A stretch of DNA of 64,000 bases from contig VIIQ02000849.1 of NCBI GenBank assembly GCA_007449985.2, positions 62,001 through 126,000 on the forward strand. Reading direction: 5' to 3'. The notes under the pieces are model-generated. The model searched no databases. It saw only the letters and a list, made by a program, of their open reading frames with translations, and was not told the DNA's origin. This document shows positions 13,101 to 25,201 of this stretch, one piece after another; the stretch's first letter is position 1, and each line of letters starts with the position of its first letter. The translations under genes were made by a program, and so were the position numbers. Origin of the DNA: Desmodesmus armatus. Lineage: Eukaryota > Chlorophyta > Chlorophyceae > Sphaeropleales > Scenedesmaceae.

Positions 13101-13244
13101 CCACCAGACCAATGCACCACCACAATGACGCTCGTCATCACTGGCACTCACGAAGCTGCAGGGTCTCATCTTGTACACAAACATGTGGAACGAAGCAACG
13201 TCCGCGCAACCACTGAGTTGCACCAGCTGCTCCAAACTATGCAT
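10167..13244 (-). CDS. Plant-type tandem CCCH zinc-finger protein with Gln-rich C-terminal region
   Basis: Six exons (minus): 13244-13152, 12899-12729, 12510-12482, 12075-11852, 11547-10642 and 10525-10167, giving about 593 residues. Phases agree throughout. The last intron's donor could shift slightly but must lie near 10642. An in-frame stop 27 bases upstream supports the ATG at 13244. The zinc-finger block has the plant CHCH signature: FHMFVYKMRPC with C-x5-H-x4-C-x3-H ending CPYSH, then GERARRRDFRYFRYS, then C-x12-C-x5-C-x3-H (ending CSLSH), the bridge VFEVWLHPEKYRTQLC, and C-x5-C-x4-C-x3-H (ending CWYAH). The 12-residue gap in the middle finger is longer than usual. The rest is Gln/Ala/Pro-rich (for example QQRQQQALMPYYSTAMNPAS), typical of low-complexity RNA-granule proteins. 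Known relatives bind RNA and control mRNA decay and stress responses; that role here is inferred. Confidence 0.88.
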
Positions 13245-15488
13245 TGCGAGTGCAAAATCATCAGAAACGGCCTAGGCTGAGGAAAAAAGCCGACTAAAGT
13301 ATAATCATAGTACCCATGATCGCAGTGGCTGCATCGCGGCAATGCTGGCGACGGCCAGGCGTGTGGTCCCTTGATAGTGACAGAACGTCACATGACTAAC
13401 TGGCAGGACTGGCAGCGGCCACAGGGCTCAAGGTGGCAAGGCGACGATGCAGAAGATTACACATGGAGGAGTTGGCAGTTGAGTGTGTGGGTGTCCCCAC
13501 CACCCAGTTGCCAACTGCTGGCCATAAAGAGCGCCTACTGGACCTGGAAGATTAGTAGGGTTCAGCATGCTGGCTCCCCCTGGTGGCGCCTCAGCTGATG
13601 CTGTGAAGACCTCTGTTGCAATCAGCAAGTGGGCAGGTGGCAACAGACTCAGCACCTGTGCTTTGCCTCCTAGACTGGAGGGGGGGCATAAAAAGTACTG
13701 GATTACACCAGCGTTACACCCTCAAGGTTTGACCCCCCTGAGGCCCAGCCAGCCAGCCTGGTCTGCTGATTTGCTAGTGGAAGAAGAAGAAGAAGACTAG
13801 AAGTGGTGAAGGATGGAGGTTGACTGTATTTCAGTACCTGTACAGCATGAGCCTCGCCCATTGAGGGACGTGTTCAATTGATTGCGAAGTGTTCAAAACA
13901 GTGCAGTCATCAAGAAAATGCATGTCTTCCAGGCACCAGCACCAGTAAGTCAAACTGGGCTGTAGAGATTACTGTTCCAGCCAGCAGTTGTGTTGATTGG
14001 GCACATTATTGGGCACTGGTCAACTACGCATTGGTGTCCCAGTAAGAGAAGGAGTCCCTTAATGCCCCGCATCCACCAAGGGAAAGCCCCCCCCCCCCCC
14101 CCCTGGTGGCCGCCAGGAAGCATGGCAGTTCAAGTGCATGCAAGAGCTGTGCAACCTCCAGCTGGGCATGCTCGGCATGCCCCCCCCCCCACCCCACCCC
14201 GGGGGGGGGGGGGGGGGGGGGGGGGGCTGAGGGGTTCATGGGTGTGGTGTGACTGTTGTTGCAGGACAGCAAGGCAGCTTGGACTAGCACAGGGAAGCCC
14301 CGAGGACACTCCACGCTGTGCTATGCTGGCTGCATTGCTGCACGCAGGAAAGCACACTGCTGAACAATTGGTGCATGGGTGGTGTAGAATGTGGGTATGC
14401 CAGCACACCACCACCTGGCCACTGGCCACCACCTCTGAGACGCCCCTGCCTGCCTGCTGCTGCCCTCCCTCAGTTCGTCCTGAGATACTGGGGTACATAC
14501 ACACTGATTATTCAGCTCGTGAGGCGGCAGGCTGGTCAGCACCTAGAACATCACTGGTTGCTGGCCAGATTGATGCCTCCTTGGCTTATGCGTTGATGAT
14601 GACGCGGGCAGCCACGTGGGAGGTGGGAACTGCCTCTGCCGCTTGTTAAGAACACCTGCCTTTCCTTTTATTACACCCTCAGGATGTGATCGTGATACTC
14701 CTGCCGAATGGCAGAACTCTGACTGACGGGTATGCAGGCAGCCAACCGTGATAAGCTACGGCGCACACTCCCGTCACATCCTTTACACTCCCTTCAGTGG
14801 AGCGTCAGCTCATATTTCCACTGGGGCCAGGTGGCCACACTGGGGCCAGGTGGCCACACCACACTGGCGCACACATGATGCGCCTCAGCTGTCTGCAACA
14901 CCAAGTCCAGTAACGAGTGAAAGTCCACAGACCCAGATCATACTTTTGTTCAAGTGGAGCAGCAGGGATCCAAGGTAGATCTAGGCTGTCGCCCCATTGG
15001 ATCGCGAGGCGTCCCATCGTGTATTTCGTGTTTCATTGTAATAGGGATAGTTCTCTCAACTGTTCAGAACAGTCAGGACGGTCATTCGCCTTGGGATTCT
15101 TATAACGCACTTTAACTTTGATATCATGTGGCCGAATCCCGCTGCAGGTCTCGATGAAGGTCTCCAACGGCACCAAGATGGTACTATGTGCTCCACAGAT
15201 GTCGTGAGGTCGAAGGGATCGTCAAAACACAGAGCATGTGCGATTCGGAAGCGAAAAGTTGACGTGCCGGCAATCACGCTCATTGAGCCACGTAACTATT
15301 AGATCTTGTGCCTATGATGACGTTTGAGCAGGTGCGGACCGCATGAAGCTCAAGGGAGCCGTGGATACGTATGACGACATCGTGCTTTTTGTCTTTGGGG
15401 CTTGTATGCTCACGTGGCAGCCTTGTTTAGCCTTCGCAACCCGAAGGAAGCTGATTTGTGGCTCCCGACACGAATCTGGTGATTGCAG
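13245..15488. other. Divergent intergenic / promoter region
   Basis: Separates the minus-strand zinc-finger gene from the plus-strand Tudor-like gene, so both promoters should lie here. It includes the C/G homopolymer cluster at 14087-14226. A possible 5' coding segment for the downstream gene starts at ATG 15186 (MCSTDVVRSKG, with a basic RKRK run). The intron needed to join it (15292-15331) is only 40 bases, so I did not include it in the gene model. Confidence 0.4.
14087..14226. repeat. C17 and G26 homopolymer runs in snapback arrangement
   Basis: A run of 17 C at 14087-14103, a C11-A-C4-A-C4 stretch at about 14180-14200, then directly 26 G at 14201-14226. The C and G blocks are complementary neighbours and could fold back; the G run could form G-quadruplex. 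Confidence 0.9.
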
Positions 15489-18400
15489 TGGCAAGGGCAG
15501 CAACCTGGGCAGATGGTGGTTGCAGCGGGAGCCCAGCCTGGCGACACATTACAAATCAGGTATGCAGTATGCTATGGAGCGAAGGTTTGTGGTTCTTTGC
15601 TGCCGCACAATCCACCCTCAGGTGCGCTCCCTTTGTCTGCTGCTCTTGCTGACCTGGCACGACTGCACTTGTTGGCTCCTGCAGGCAGTTGGGCGCTTGG
15701 GACAGCAGCTGCTGCAGTGCTTGGCAGGAATGCACGGTAAGACTGCTCTGAGCACACATGCTGGCTTTGCTTTGCGCTTTGAGCGCCAGGCACTGGCGCA
15801 AAAAGGAGTGACCTAGACAGTTGCTCCTGCTGTGCATTGTGGGCCATGCCTTTGCCATGCCCTGTAGCTGTCAGCGTGCACCTTCTGTCCTGACACAGCT
15901 TTGGTGCTTTTGTCCCCTGCCCACGCTGATTGGTGCTGCAGCAATCCCAACAGCATGAGCACGAGCTGCACTGCAGTGAGCAGCAGTGCTCCTCACTCAA
16001 GGCCTCAGGCTGCAAGAGGGGCGGCAGGCCAGTCACCTGGATAGGCGGAGGCGGCATGGACCCAAAGTGAGGTGGCAGGCAGGCTGGCTGTTGTATCAGG
16101 GCAACTGATGACAATAATTCAACCAACCGTCCCTCCTGCCTTGACCCAGTCAGGTCATCATGCCGAACCTAGTACATGCATGAGTTTGTTGCCTGATCAG
16201 CAGCAATACCTGCACAGTTGTGCACGACTGCGTACATAGGCACATGCATGCAGGGTCCATAATTGCAAAGCGACCCTGCAGCAATCAGCATCTCGCCGCA
16301 GTCCGGCTCTCCGTAATTGAACGTCCTGGACGCTCTGCCCTGCTGACCTGCTGTCGCTGTGTGTCACGCCTGCAGGAAACTGGCAGGTTTAGGCGTCCCA
16401 GTGTTGCGTACCCTGTTCAACCAGGTGTTTGGCCAGGAGACGGCCTCCAACAACGCTGCCTGGCTGCGCCGCAAGCTGGCAGAGGCCCCTGACTCGGTGC
16501 ACGGCCAGAGGCGCTCGCCTGTGGTGCGCGCGAGAGACGTTGGCGCTGCCATCTGGAACCAAGATGCAGACGGTCAACCCAGCGATGAACACGAGAACCA
16601 GCCGCTCGACTGGCAGCAGCAGGGCAGTGACTCCATGGCTGTGCAGCACCAGCTGGGGAGTGGTTTTGGTGGTGGTGCTGGGCAGCAGATGGAGGTGGAG
16701 GGTGGTGCTGAGCGCTCTTTGGGGCACAGCATGGGGTGCCAGGAGAGCGGCCTCACATCACCAGGCTCGCCAGGTGCGCCGGCTTTCTTGCAGGCTGGCT
16801 GTTTGGTTGCAGGGACACGCCAGCACGGCGTTGTGTGCACCCACCCGCCTGCATGCACAAGCTTGGGGTGTTGATGCGAGCAGCTCTCCCGTCGATGTGC
16901 TGTTGGTTGGCACCATCAGAACACAGGGCAAACATTGAGGCTAGTAGCAGCGGGCTTTGTGCTGGGCTTGCCTCATCATGCGATCACAGCGTGACGAGAC
17001 GACAGCAGTCTCCCAATGCTTTTGCAGCTCACACCGATCATGCCGTCAGCTGACCGTCTGTGCCATGCCATGCTATGCTATGCTGTGCTGTATTGCTGCT
17101 GCCAGTGTCTGGCATGGTGATGCTGGGTGCCAGGAGCGCCTCTGTGCCCCACCCCAGCAGCCCTACGGGCACTTCCCTGGGCAAGAAGCGCAACCGTCCC
17201 GTGGCTGCCAGCAGCCAGAGCTGCCTCAGCACAGCCCCCCAGCACGGCTGCTATGCGACAGGCGACCCCATCAGGCCAGACACCGTGACTGACAGCAGCA
17301 CCGGGCGCAAGGTGCTGGTGTACTGGCCCGCTGACCAGCAGTGGTGGGAGGCAACGCTGTGCTGGGTGAGTGACAGGGGGTGGGCCCTGCAGGGAGAGTG
17401 GGGTGGGTGCGGGCCGGGACCTCGGTTGTTCTTACCGTGACAGCTGTGCATGCTGCAGCTCTGGTACTTGGTTGAGAACGCCCTCTGCCCCTAGGCAGAG
17501 GGATCAAGATGATCGCTTGGTTGCATCTCGATGAGGAGGAGCATTATATGAAGGTGTCCTGTAAAGCAGCGTCAGGCAGAAGCACATGTGCTGAGACGCC
17601 ATGCAGTGTGCTGACTACACCTGCAATGTGACGTGCTGCCGTGTTTCTCACCTTGCCTTCATGCACCCGCCACCCAGGTTGACACCAGCCTCAAGCAGCT
17701 GCAGCTGCTGTATGCTGACATGACTGAGGAGGTGGTGTCAGGGAGGGACTATGATGACCTGCTGGCCAATGGACACTTGCTGGATGTGGGGCAGCAGCAC
17801 CACCAGCCAGCAGCCAACGTGACCACACCAGCAGCTCCAGCAGCAGCAGGTGAGATATGCCTTTGATACGTCCTGTCCCCCACTGTCAGCTGTGTGGGCT
17901 TGCGGCCCTGGCATGCACAGCCTGCGTATGCAGGACGTATCTCGTTACTGTTTATGCTGCAGCTTTCGGTGCAGCCTCATCAGTGGGCTGCGCTTGTCCA
18001 AGTTGGCGCCAGTTGGCCTCGCACAGGCTCAGCACATGCGTCCTGTGTGGCTGATCGTGTCAAGCTTTATACCTTTCTGTGATGATGTTTGACTGTCTAT
18101 CCTGCCCTTGCCGTGCTGCCTCCGTGCTGCAGCTGTGGTGTCCCCCACCCTGTCCCGCATGATCCCTGTGGACCCAGCCCAGCAGGCCTCTCCTGCAGCC
18201 CGCCAGCTGGCAGCCTCACCCAGCAGCCTCAGCACACTGCAGCAGCAGCCCCTGATGCTGCCTGCAGGCCAGCCTGTCAGCCCCCAGGCGCTGCGCCTGG
18301 CAGCACGGGACAACCTGGAGGGTGGCTTCAGGCCGGCATTCAGGCCGGCAGCAGCCCTGCAGATGAACCCAGCAGCTCAGCACAGCCAGGAGGGTGCTGT

Positions 18401-19889
18401 GGTTGCTGCTACAGCCACTGCTAGTGCTGCGTGCAACCCAAGCTGCATGTTGCCGTTGGGTGCCGCTCCCTGCGGTGCAGATGCAACCGCAGTACCAGCA
18501 GTGGTGGCGATGGATGACGCGTGTGTGGTGCCCATCATGACTGCAGGGGAGGGCGAGTGCAGAGACAAGCAGCTAGGGATGGCGATGGCAGAAGGGGTAC
18601 GGAGGGACAGCAGCAGGCTGTCGGCTGAGGTTGTTGCTGCGTCATTGACACACAACAGCAGTCGCCGCAGCACCCGTGATGGCTGTTCCCTCAGGTTGAG
18701 TGGCTCTGGGGACTGCTGCGGGGGTGTGGCAGGGGGGTCAGGGTCAGGTTCCGGCAACAACTCTGCCAGCTGTGGCCCTGACAGCGAGGGTGCTGCACTG
18801 CCAGCAAAGCGGCAGTGCTTTGAGCTGTCTGCCAACACCTCAGACTTTGCTGCCGACACAGCCAACATGGCCGCAGAGGGCAGCAGTATGCTTGCACCTG
18901 CGCCTCTGGCTGCACCTCAGCAGCACCAGCAGCCAGGGCAGCAGCAGCAGCACTTGACGGTGGGCGCCCAGCAGCAAAAGGCAGGTGACTCTTCCCAGCT
19001 GGGCCTGTGGTTTGCCAACCAGCAGCTGCAGCAGTTGCACCTGCAGGAGCAAGTCCAGCACAACATGGAGCTGCAGCAGCACGCACACCTGCAGATGCAG
19101 CAGCAGATGGCGGCGCACATGCAGATGCGCATGCAACAGGCAGGGCAGTTCATGCAGCAGCAAATGGCGGCAGCGGCAGCAGCACCATTCTCCTTCGCTG
19201 GTGCAGCCATGGCTGCTGCTGCAGCTGCTGGCATGTTTGCAAATGTGCCTGCAGGCAGCAGCTGCATGGACGCAGCAGCAGCAGCGGCGGTGGCAGCAGG
19301 GGGCTCTACTGGACTTCCAGCACTTTCAGCGCCGCCAAGTGTGCTGCTCATGCAGCAGCTGGCATCATCATGCCCGGGTGTTGCTTCCCCCACAGCGTTC
19401 GGCTCACCTTTGGCAGCATACAGCCAACAGCAGCAGCAAGCGGCAGCCTGTGCACAGTTTGCAGAGCCGACCAGCCCATTGGCATGTGCAGCTGCCGCAG
19501 CAGCGGCAGCAGCCGCTGCTGCCAGTGCTGCTGCCTGTGGCTGGCCCGGTGCTGCCGCTGCCGGCCAGGTTGGCAGCAACCAGCTCGCAGCCCTAGCAGC
19601 CGCAGCTGCAGCAAGCGTCGGCAGCCCCAGGGCCCCTGCCACAGGTCTGCTGCAGCCCCAGCAGCAGGTGTGCTACAGCCAGGCTGGCATGCTACAGCCT
19701 GCCCAGGCTCTGTATGGCTTCCAGCAGCAACAGCAGGTGGGTGTTGGTGGTGGACAAGTCTCACTAGGCTCGGCGGCAGTGATGCCAGCAACTGTGTTTG
19801 GTCAGCTGCCGCTGCCACAGGCACACCCTGTGCCCCTGGCTCCCCTGCAGCCAGCACTGCCAGACACAGCTGCAACAACAGCAGCAGCC

Positions 19890-19923
<34 letters not shown>

Positions 19924-20687
19924 AGCCAGTGAAGGCAGTCACCATCAAGCCTGAGCCCGAGTATGCCACCTACACACCCCACTGGGAGAACACCACTGGG
20001 GAGCCTGCCACCACAACAGCAGGCGCAGAGGCTGCCGGCAGGAGCCACAGCCCCTGTTGGTCTCAGGAGCTGCTGGGTGGTGAGGACAGCAGGGAGTGTG
20101 CAGCCCCAGCAGCAGTCCCAGCCATCAGCGGCGCAACAGCTGGCTGTGTGAGTGGGTTCACTGGGGGTGCTGCCAGCCTGGAGGCTTTGGATGAGGTGGA
20201 CACACTGCTGTCACGCCCTGGGGGTGAGGGGCTGTTCAGCGGGGAGGGGGATTGTGAGGGTGAGGGAGGGCAGGGGCCAGCCTGCAGTGGCGGCCAGGGC
20301 TGTTGGGAGCTTCTGGGGATGCCGGCGATGGGTGAGGGTGGGGGTGGGGACGAGGGAGATGGTGAGTTCGAGGGTGAGGCTGCGGGGTGTGAGGGGTTTG
20401 GCCGCGACAGCTGTTGTGAGGGGTTTGGACAGGACAGCGGCTGCGATGGGGGTGTGAGCGGAGGCGGGTTGGATCTGGCAGGGTTGGCGGAGCTTGCTGC
20501 TGCTGCGGTGGGGAGGGCGGCACAGAGTGGAGGGTGGAGTGCTGGGGTGGGGGGCTGTGGGGGACAGGAGGGTGTGGGGGCCCACCGGCCAACAGCGCAC
20601 TGGCACATGTGTTTGACTATGCGTGAAAAGGAATGGCTTGCCAGTCAGTGCATGAGTCAAGACATTTTGCCAGCTTGGTGCTTGTGA
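15489..20687 (+). CDS. Nuclear-looking protein with Tudor-like domain and large Ala/Gln-rich tail (5' end uncertain)
   Basis: Exons with agreeing phases: 15489-15559 (likely), 16376-16773, 17106-17365, 17678-17849 and 18133-20687. The second exon encodes a conserved-looking segment, GVPVLRTLFNQVFGQ then TASNNAAWLRRKLAEA. Exons 3 and 4 join across the intron to give a Tudor/Agenet-like fold: KVLVYWPADQQWWEATLCW followed by VDTSLKQLQLLYADMTEEVV. That matches the known pattern of a surface-modifying strand pair around a W-Y-x-G/A-x-V core and a YxDG/T-EE turn. The preceding GKKRNRP is a possible nuclear signal. The final exon (about 850 residues) is dominated by Gln, Ala and Gly runs with patches such as KAVTIKPEPEYATYTPHWE and ends AWCL. 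Tudor-like domains read methylated histone or RNA partners; a chromatin-reader role is inferred. The start codon is not fixed and the long low-complexity tail has no family assignment. Confidence 0.68.
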
Positions 20688-23600
20688 AGGCTTGTAGGGC
20701 TGTGCTGGTGGTATTATGAGTCTGTATCATGTTGTGTTGCACAGCCAGTGGTCGTCACAGCATCTCTCTTGATGCCAGCAGGATTTTTATGGTAGAAGGA
20801 GAAGAATCGGGCCCGGTAGGAATGGTTTTACACTGGCTGCCACACGTCTGTCGTTGATTATTGGGGACCAATCAAAGCAGCAGGAATTCACAACACAACC
20901 TGCTGCAAGGGTGAAGTCTTATGCCGGCTTCCTTGCCTTCCCACCTATTGGTGCTGTTCTTGTTTTTCCCAGTGAATGGCGGGGCTGCTGAGCAGGGGCT
21001 TAGTTTGGCTCTTGTGCACCCTGTGGTCTCAGCCTGTGGTTTTTTCAGAAGGATCAAGTTTCATGCTGGGAGTGCGCCATGTCTGTACGTGCAAGGTGTG
21101 TTATGCTGCACAGTGCAATCAGAAGTTGAAGTCACAATCAAAGCAGAATTTCTGCATGTGGGGACAGCAACGTGCTGCTGCCGTCGCTGTGCTCGGCCTC
21201 TTTTTTACCGTCGTGAGGCGCGTTGTATGATGCTGTGTAGTGCAAGTAGGCGTGTGTGTGCCACGCACACTGCAGCTCTGGCGGTCAGGCATTCACCCTG
21301 CCTGGCCTGTGTTGCACATAGTGGTAGTGCTGTGTGCGTTGCATTGCTGCTGCGCCTGGACAGAACTCCAGAGCATACATGGTTGGTGGTGGTTGAGTTT
21401 TTCGTTGCAGCAGTGCTGTAGCAGTGCAGCGTGCGCTTTGTCCGAGGTCTTGGGCGCCTGCTTTTGACATATTGTCTCGTTTTGACCAAGCCTCCGTGTG
21501 CTCCAGCGCCAAGGTGCTTGTGCCAGCACAATGCTCAAAAAGACGAGCATTCTGCTGTACCGGCCAAGGAGGCTTTGCTGTTTGGTCCCTCATCTCTGAG
21601 GCTAGGGCTTGGGGTTTGCGGCTAACAAATCCCAACCCTGGCCCTGCTTCCCATCAGGCCAGGTGGTCCCAGCGCCTGTGCCTTGTCTGCTGACAGCACC
21701 GCAGCCTGTTTGGCACGTCACGCGAGCGTCTGCTCGCGTGCCGTCTGTACTCAGGGGTCCTTTGCCCCTCGCTCCATGTGGGTATACTATCCTTGAATCA
21801 TCCGTCCATGCGCCGCCTTTTTACCGCGGCTTGCTTGCTTGTTGCTTGTTGCTGCTGCGGAGTACGTTGCTACCTGCACCTCTTGTTGACATCTGCGGGG
21901 TGCCCTGGGTGTTTTCGCCCTGGGGGGTGGCCCTGATTGCAGCTGCTGCAGGGCTTGCCAGCATTCCAGGGTATATAATGCCCGTTACAGGGTATCTGGT
22001 GCCTTGCCTGGCCATTTGGGGGCTCACTGATGTCATGCAGGATACAGCCTGCTGGGCTTGGCATTGCAGCTGAGAAGGTGCTTGTGTGGATTTTTTCTAC
22101 AATTTGTGCGTACATGTTTTGCATAGCTGGTCGTGCCATCTGGGCTCGTGGCGTTGTACTACTCTGCTACTGTTCTGGCCATGAGTCCCACCATTCTGCT
22201 CGCGCAAGAAGTTATACTTGTGCGCTACTCTGGTGGGGATGCTGTTGCTGGGGGGTGCGCAAGGGCCGGCTCAGACACGTGGTGTATTGTGGCAAGGGTT
22301 TGGGTTTGGCATGTCTTCTGTTTCGTGCTGCTGTCGGTGCTGCTCAGCCGGCTTTGGTGGTTTTCACCCTGCAGTCAGGTGTGTGGTGTGATGGCGGTGG
22401 GGCACCAGAGGGGCGGGGCAGTGCAGGACATCCACAGGCAGCTGCCAGGTCACTGTGGTACACAGCTGTTACACGCAAAGGTGCGCCTCGCAGTGGCTTG
22501 CTGATAGGCCTCTGTGTGTCGAAGCACCCCCCACGCTGTTGGTGCTGGTTGTTCGGCGCTGGGACTCCACCCATCCTGCAGTCAGGTGTGTGGTGTGCTG
22601 ACATTGAGGATTTCAAGCCCAAGGGTATTATGGGGTTGGTTTGCTCAATTCTGGTGGACTTGGGAATGTGTACAAGGGCAGAGGCCTAGTTTGAAGCTCT
22701 GGCAGTTGTAGATGTGCCTGCATGCACCCAGATTGAAGGGCCCTTAGGTGTGTGATTGATGGCAGGGCACCTGAGGGCCAGGCAGCCAGTTATGCCACTG
22801 TGTGTGGATGGGCGTACAGTCGCAAAATGCTGTCGGCTGCCATGCTGTGGTGTGCGACTGCAAGGGGGTTGTGTGTGCGAGTGTTTGGGTGCTGTTGTGC
22901 AGTGGGTGCTGTTGTGCAGTGTGTTGCGTGCAGTTTGGTGAGGTGAATTGTATTAGGATGCATATGTGGCTGAAGGTTGCTTGCTGTTCATAGGGGTGTT
23001 GTTCTCAACGTGCTGCTTTGGTGTGCTCATGATTGTCTTGCACCCAGCATACTGTTTTCTGGGTTGGCGAAGTTCTCTTTGCACGCTGCACTCACAACAA
23101 CAGTGCTGATGTGGGGTACAGGGTTGTTTTTTTCAGAAGGGAATTTGTTGCCGCGCCAAGTGCTTGAATGAGAACCTTATTTGGCGAGAGCTTGCATGAG
23201 GACAGGGCTGTTGTATCGACCTCTGCATCAGTGGTGATATGCGTATGCGTGTGTGCAGCATGATTCTTTGCAAGCCTTTGCTGAGTGGGTCCCAGCCCGC
23301 TGCATGGCTGTTGATACTATTCACATGCTGGATTTGCTCAACCAGTGTTGTCAGCAGGGGTGCAAGGTGCCGCGCACAGGTTGTGCTGATTGCTGCTGCT
23401 GGAATCATCAAGGCAGCAAAGGCGAGGAGAGAAGTTGGTGTTGGTGTTGTTGATCGTCTGTTGCTGTCAAAAGCGCAACCCTGTTACTGTGAGAGGGGGC
23501 AGTTGCATGGTGATGAGGGAGATGTGTGAGGAGTAAGTAAGGAAGGGGCAAGGGCACACTTGCGAACGTAGTGGTCTCTACTTTGGAGATGATAATGAAA

Positions 23601-25012
23601 GGCCCTGTTGGCTTGACATGGGGCTTCATACACCCTGCCTGGTCAGCGATAGGCAAATTTTGTGTCTCTGGTCGTGGCGCTCTGGTGGTGTTTCTTGGCT
23701 TGCTGATTCGTACCATGGGGTGTTCCTGCACCGCTAGCTGGCAGCGCTGCTAGTGCTGCCGTGCCAACTGTCCTGGCAGTACTGTTGCCAACAGCACTAG
23801 CAGCAGAAAGCCTTGCTTTGAGGAGGTATCGGGTGGTTGCGAGCAGTGTGAGAGGGTGTTGGATGCCTCAGCGTCCACTGTGCTGGTGTACCAGACAATG
23901 CATGGTGGGCAGCTGCTGCACTCATCCAAGCAAAGTGTTCAGTCATGCAGCGTGCTGATACTGTGGCTGCTGGAACATATCCAGCAGCAAGTTGCAGAGC
24001 CTGTATGACTGTTGGTGATTGAATTGATGTGGAAAAGGCACGGCAGCAGATGCTGTATGCTGCACACCACACTGGCTTGTCCAGCTAAACATTGCAAGGG
24101 GTACGTATCACCGTATTAAAAAGCTGCACAGGCTGGGTCATACCTGGCCCTCTGTACATGCCCTGTGCTGACGGGGGGTATGGAGTGGGTCCTGGGTTGT
24201 TTCTTATTGCCCTTTTACTGTGCGGTGTGTGACATGCTGTTCAAGTCAAGTGAATGCAAGTGTGCATCTGCTGGTTTTGGTTACCGGTTGTAAAACAGCG
24301 GTCCAAGTGGCAGGGAGAGGACACTGCACTGGCAGGACGTTGAGTGAGCTGGAGGTGATGTGGCTTAGCAGTTCAACACTGCAGCTTGCAGGAAAGCGTC
24401 ACTGCCAGTTGCAGCATGCAAGTGTGTGCCCCCATCCCCAGGGCATCCCCGATAACAAGATTGCACCTGAGAAGGCAGTGGTGGCCAGCACATAAGCGGC
24501 GCATGCCAGGCTGACAGGCGTGGGCTGCTGTGCACTGCAGCTGCAGTTGCAAGTGCACTTGCATGTGAAGCACTGGCCGCATACAGCTTGACATGACCAT
24601 AGCATGCAATAAGACGGCGCCTAAATTATATCGGGAGAGAACAAGGGCCAGCAACTGCTGTGTCCGATGTAGGCTGGCCCCGACACCAGGGGTACCCCCC
24701 CCCCTGAGCATCATCACGGCATGGCATGCCCTGGCAAATAGCAGCAACCGAGCTCATATCTCCAATGTGAAGCCAGCCTCCGTGTGACTCCCGTAGGAGT
24801 GTCATGCATCCCGCAGGAGGGGCCAACTCGAGCACCCAGCTGCCCCCCGGGGGTCCCCTCCCCCTGGAGCTGTCACTTTGGTTTGACCTAGACTGAAATG
24901 TAGCCAGATGTAAGCAGCAACGACGCACATTCAGCAGTTTCCGTCAGCAGTTTCCACCAGCCTCTTGCGCTTGACGGCAGAGCTTTGCGTTGCTGTTTGA
25001 TTTGATCCCGAG
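20688..25012. other. Intergenic, no supported gene (4.3 kb)
   Basis: GT-rich plus strand with scattered short frames. The longest (22030-22689, 219 residues) is Cys/Trp-rich, shows no domain, and contains two copies of CCTGCAGTCAGGTGTGTGGT (near 22369 and 22577). The right part must hold the promoter of the NOP12-type gene. Confidence 0.5.
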
Positions 25013-25143
25013 ATGTCTTTGTTCTCCGGCCTGTTTGACACGCGACCGGACAGTGGCGGAGGCAGTCTGTTTGCCAAGAGCACCCAGTTCAAGCAGCAGC
25101 AGCAGCAGCAAGACAAGCAACCCCAAGGGGACCAGCAGCAACA

Positions 25144-25201
<58 letters not shown>

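Noticed and set aside
13990..14649. 219-codon plus-strand frame between the divergent genes
   Set aside because: Depends on the C and G homopolymer runs, has no domain, and lies in probable promoter DNA.
15343..15816. 157-codon frame MKLKGAVDTYDD as a separate gene
   Set aside because: A better explanation is a short exon at 15489-15559 in another frame that joins in phase to the Tudor-like gene. The remainder looks like intron.
20063..20608. Pro/Ser-rich minus-strand frame opposite the Tudor-like gene
   Set aside because: Antisense shadow of the Gly/Glu-rich coding exon; no independent start, splice or domain evidence.
22030..22689. 219-codon plus-strand frame with two LQSGVWC repeats
   Set aside because: Cys/Trp-rich translation of GT-rich DNA with no domain and no splice partners; the repeat is a short DNA duplication.
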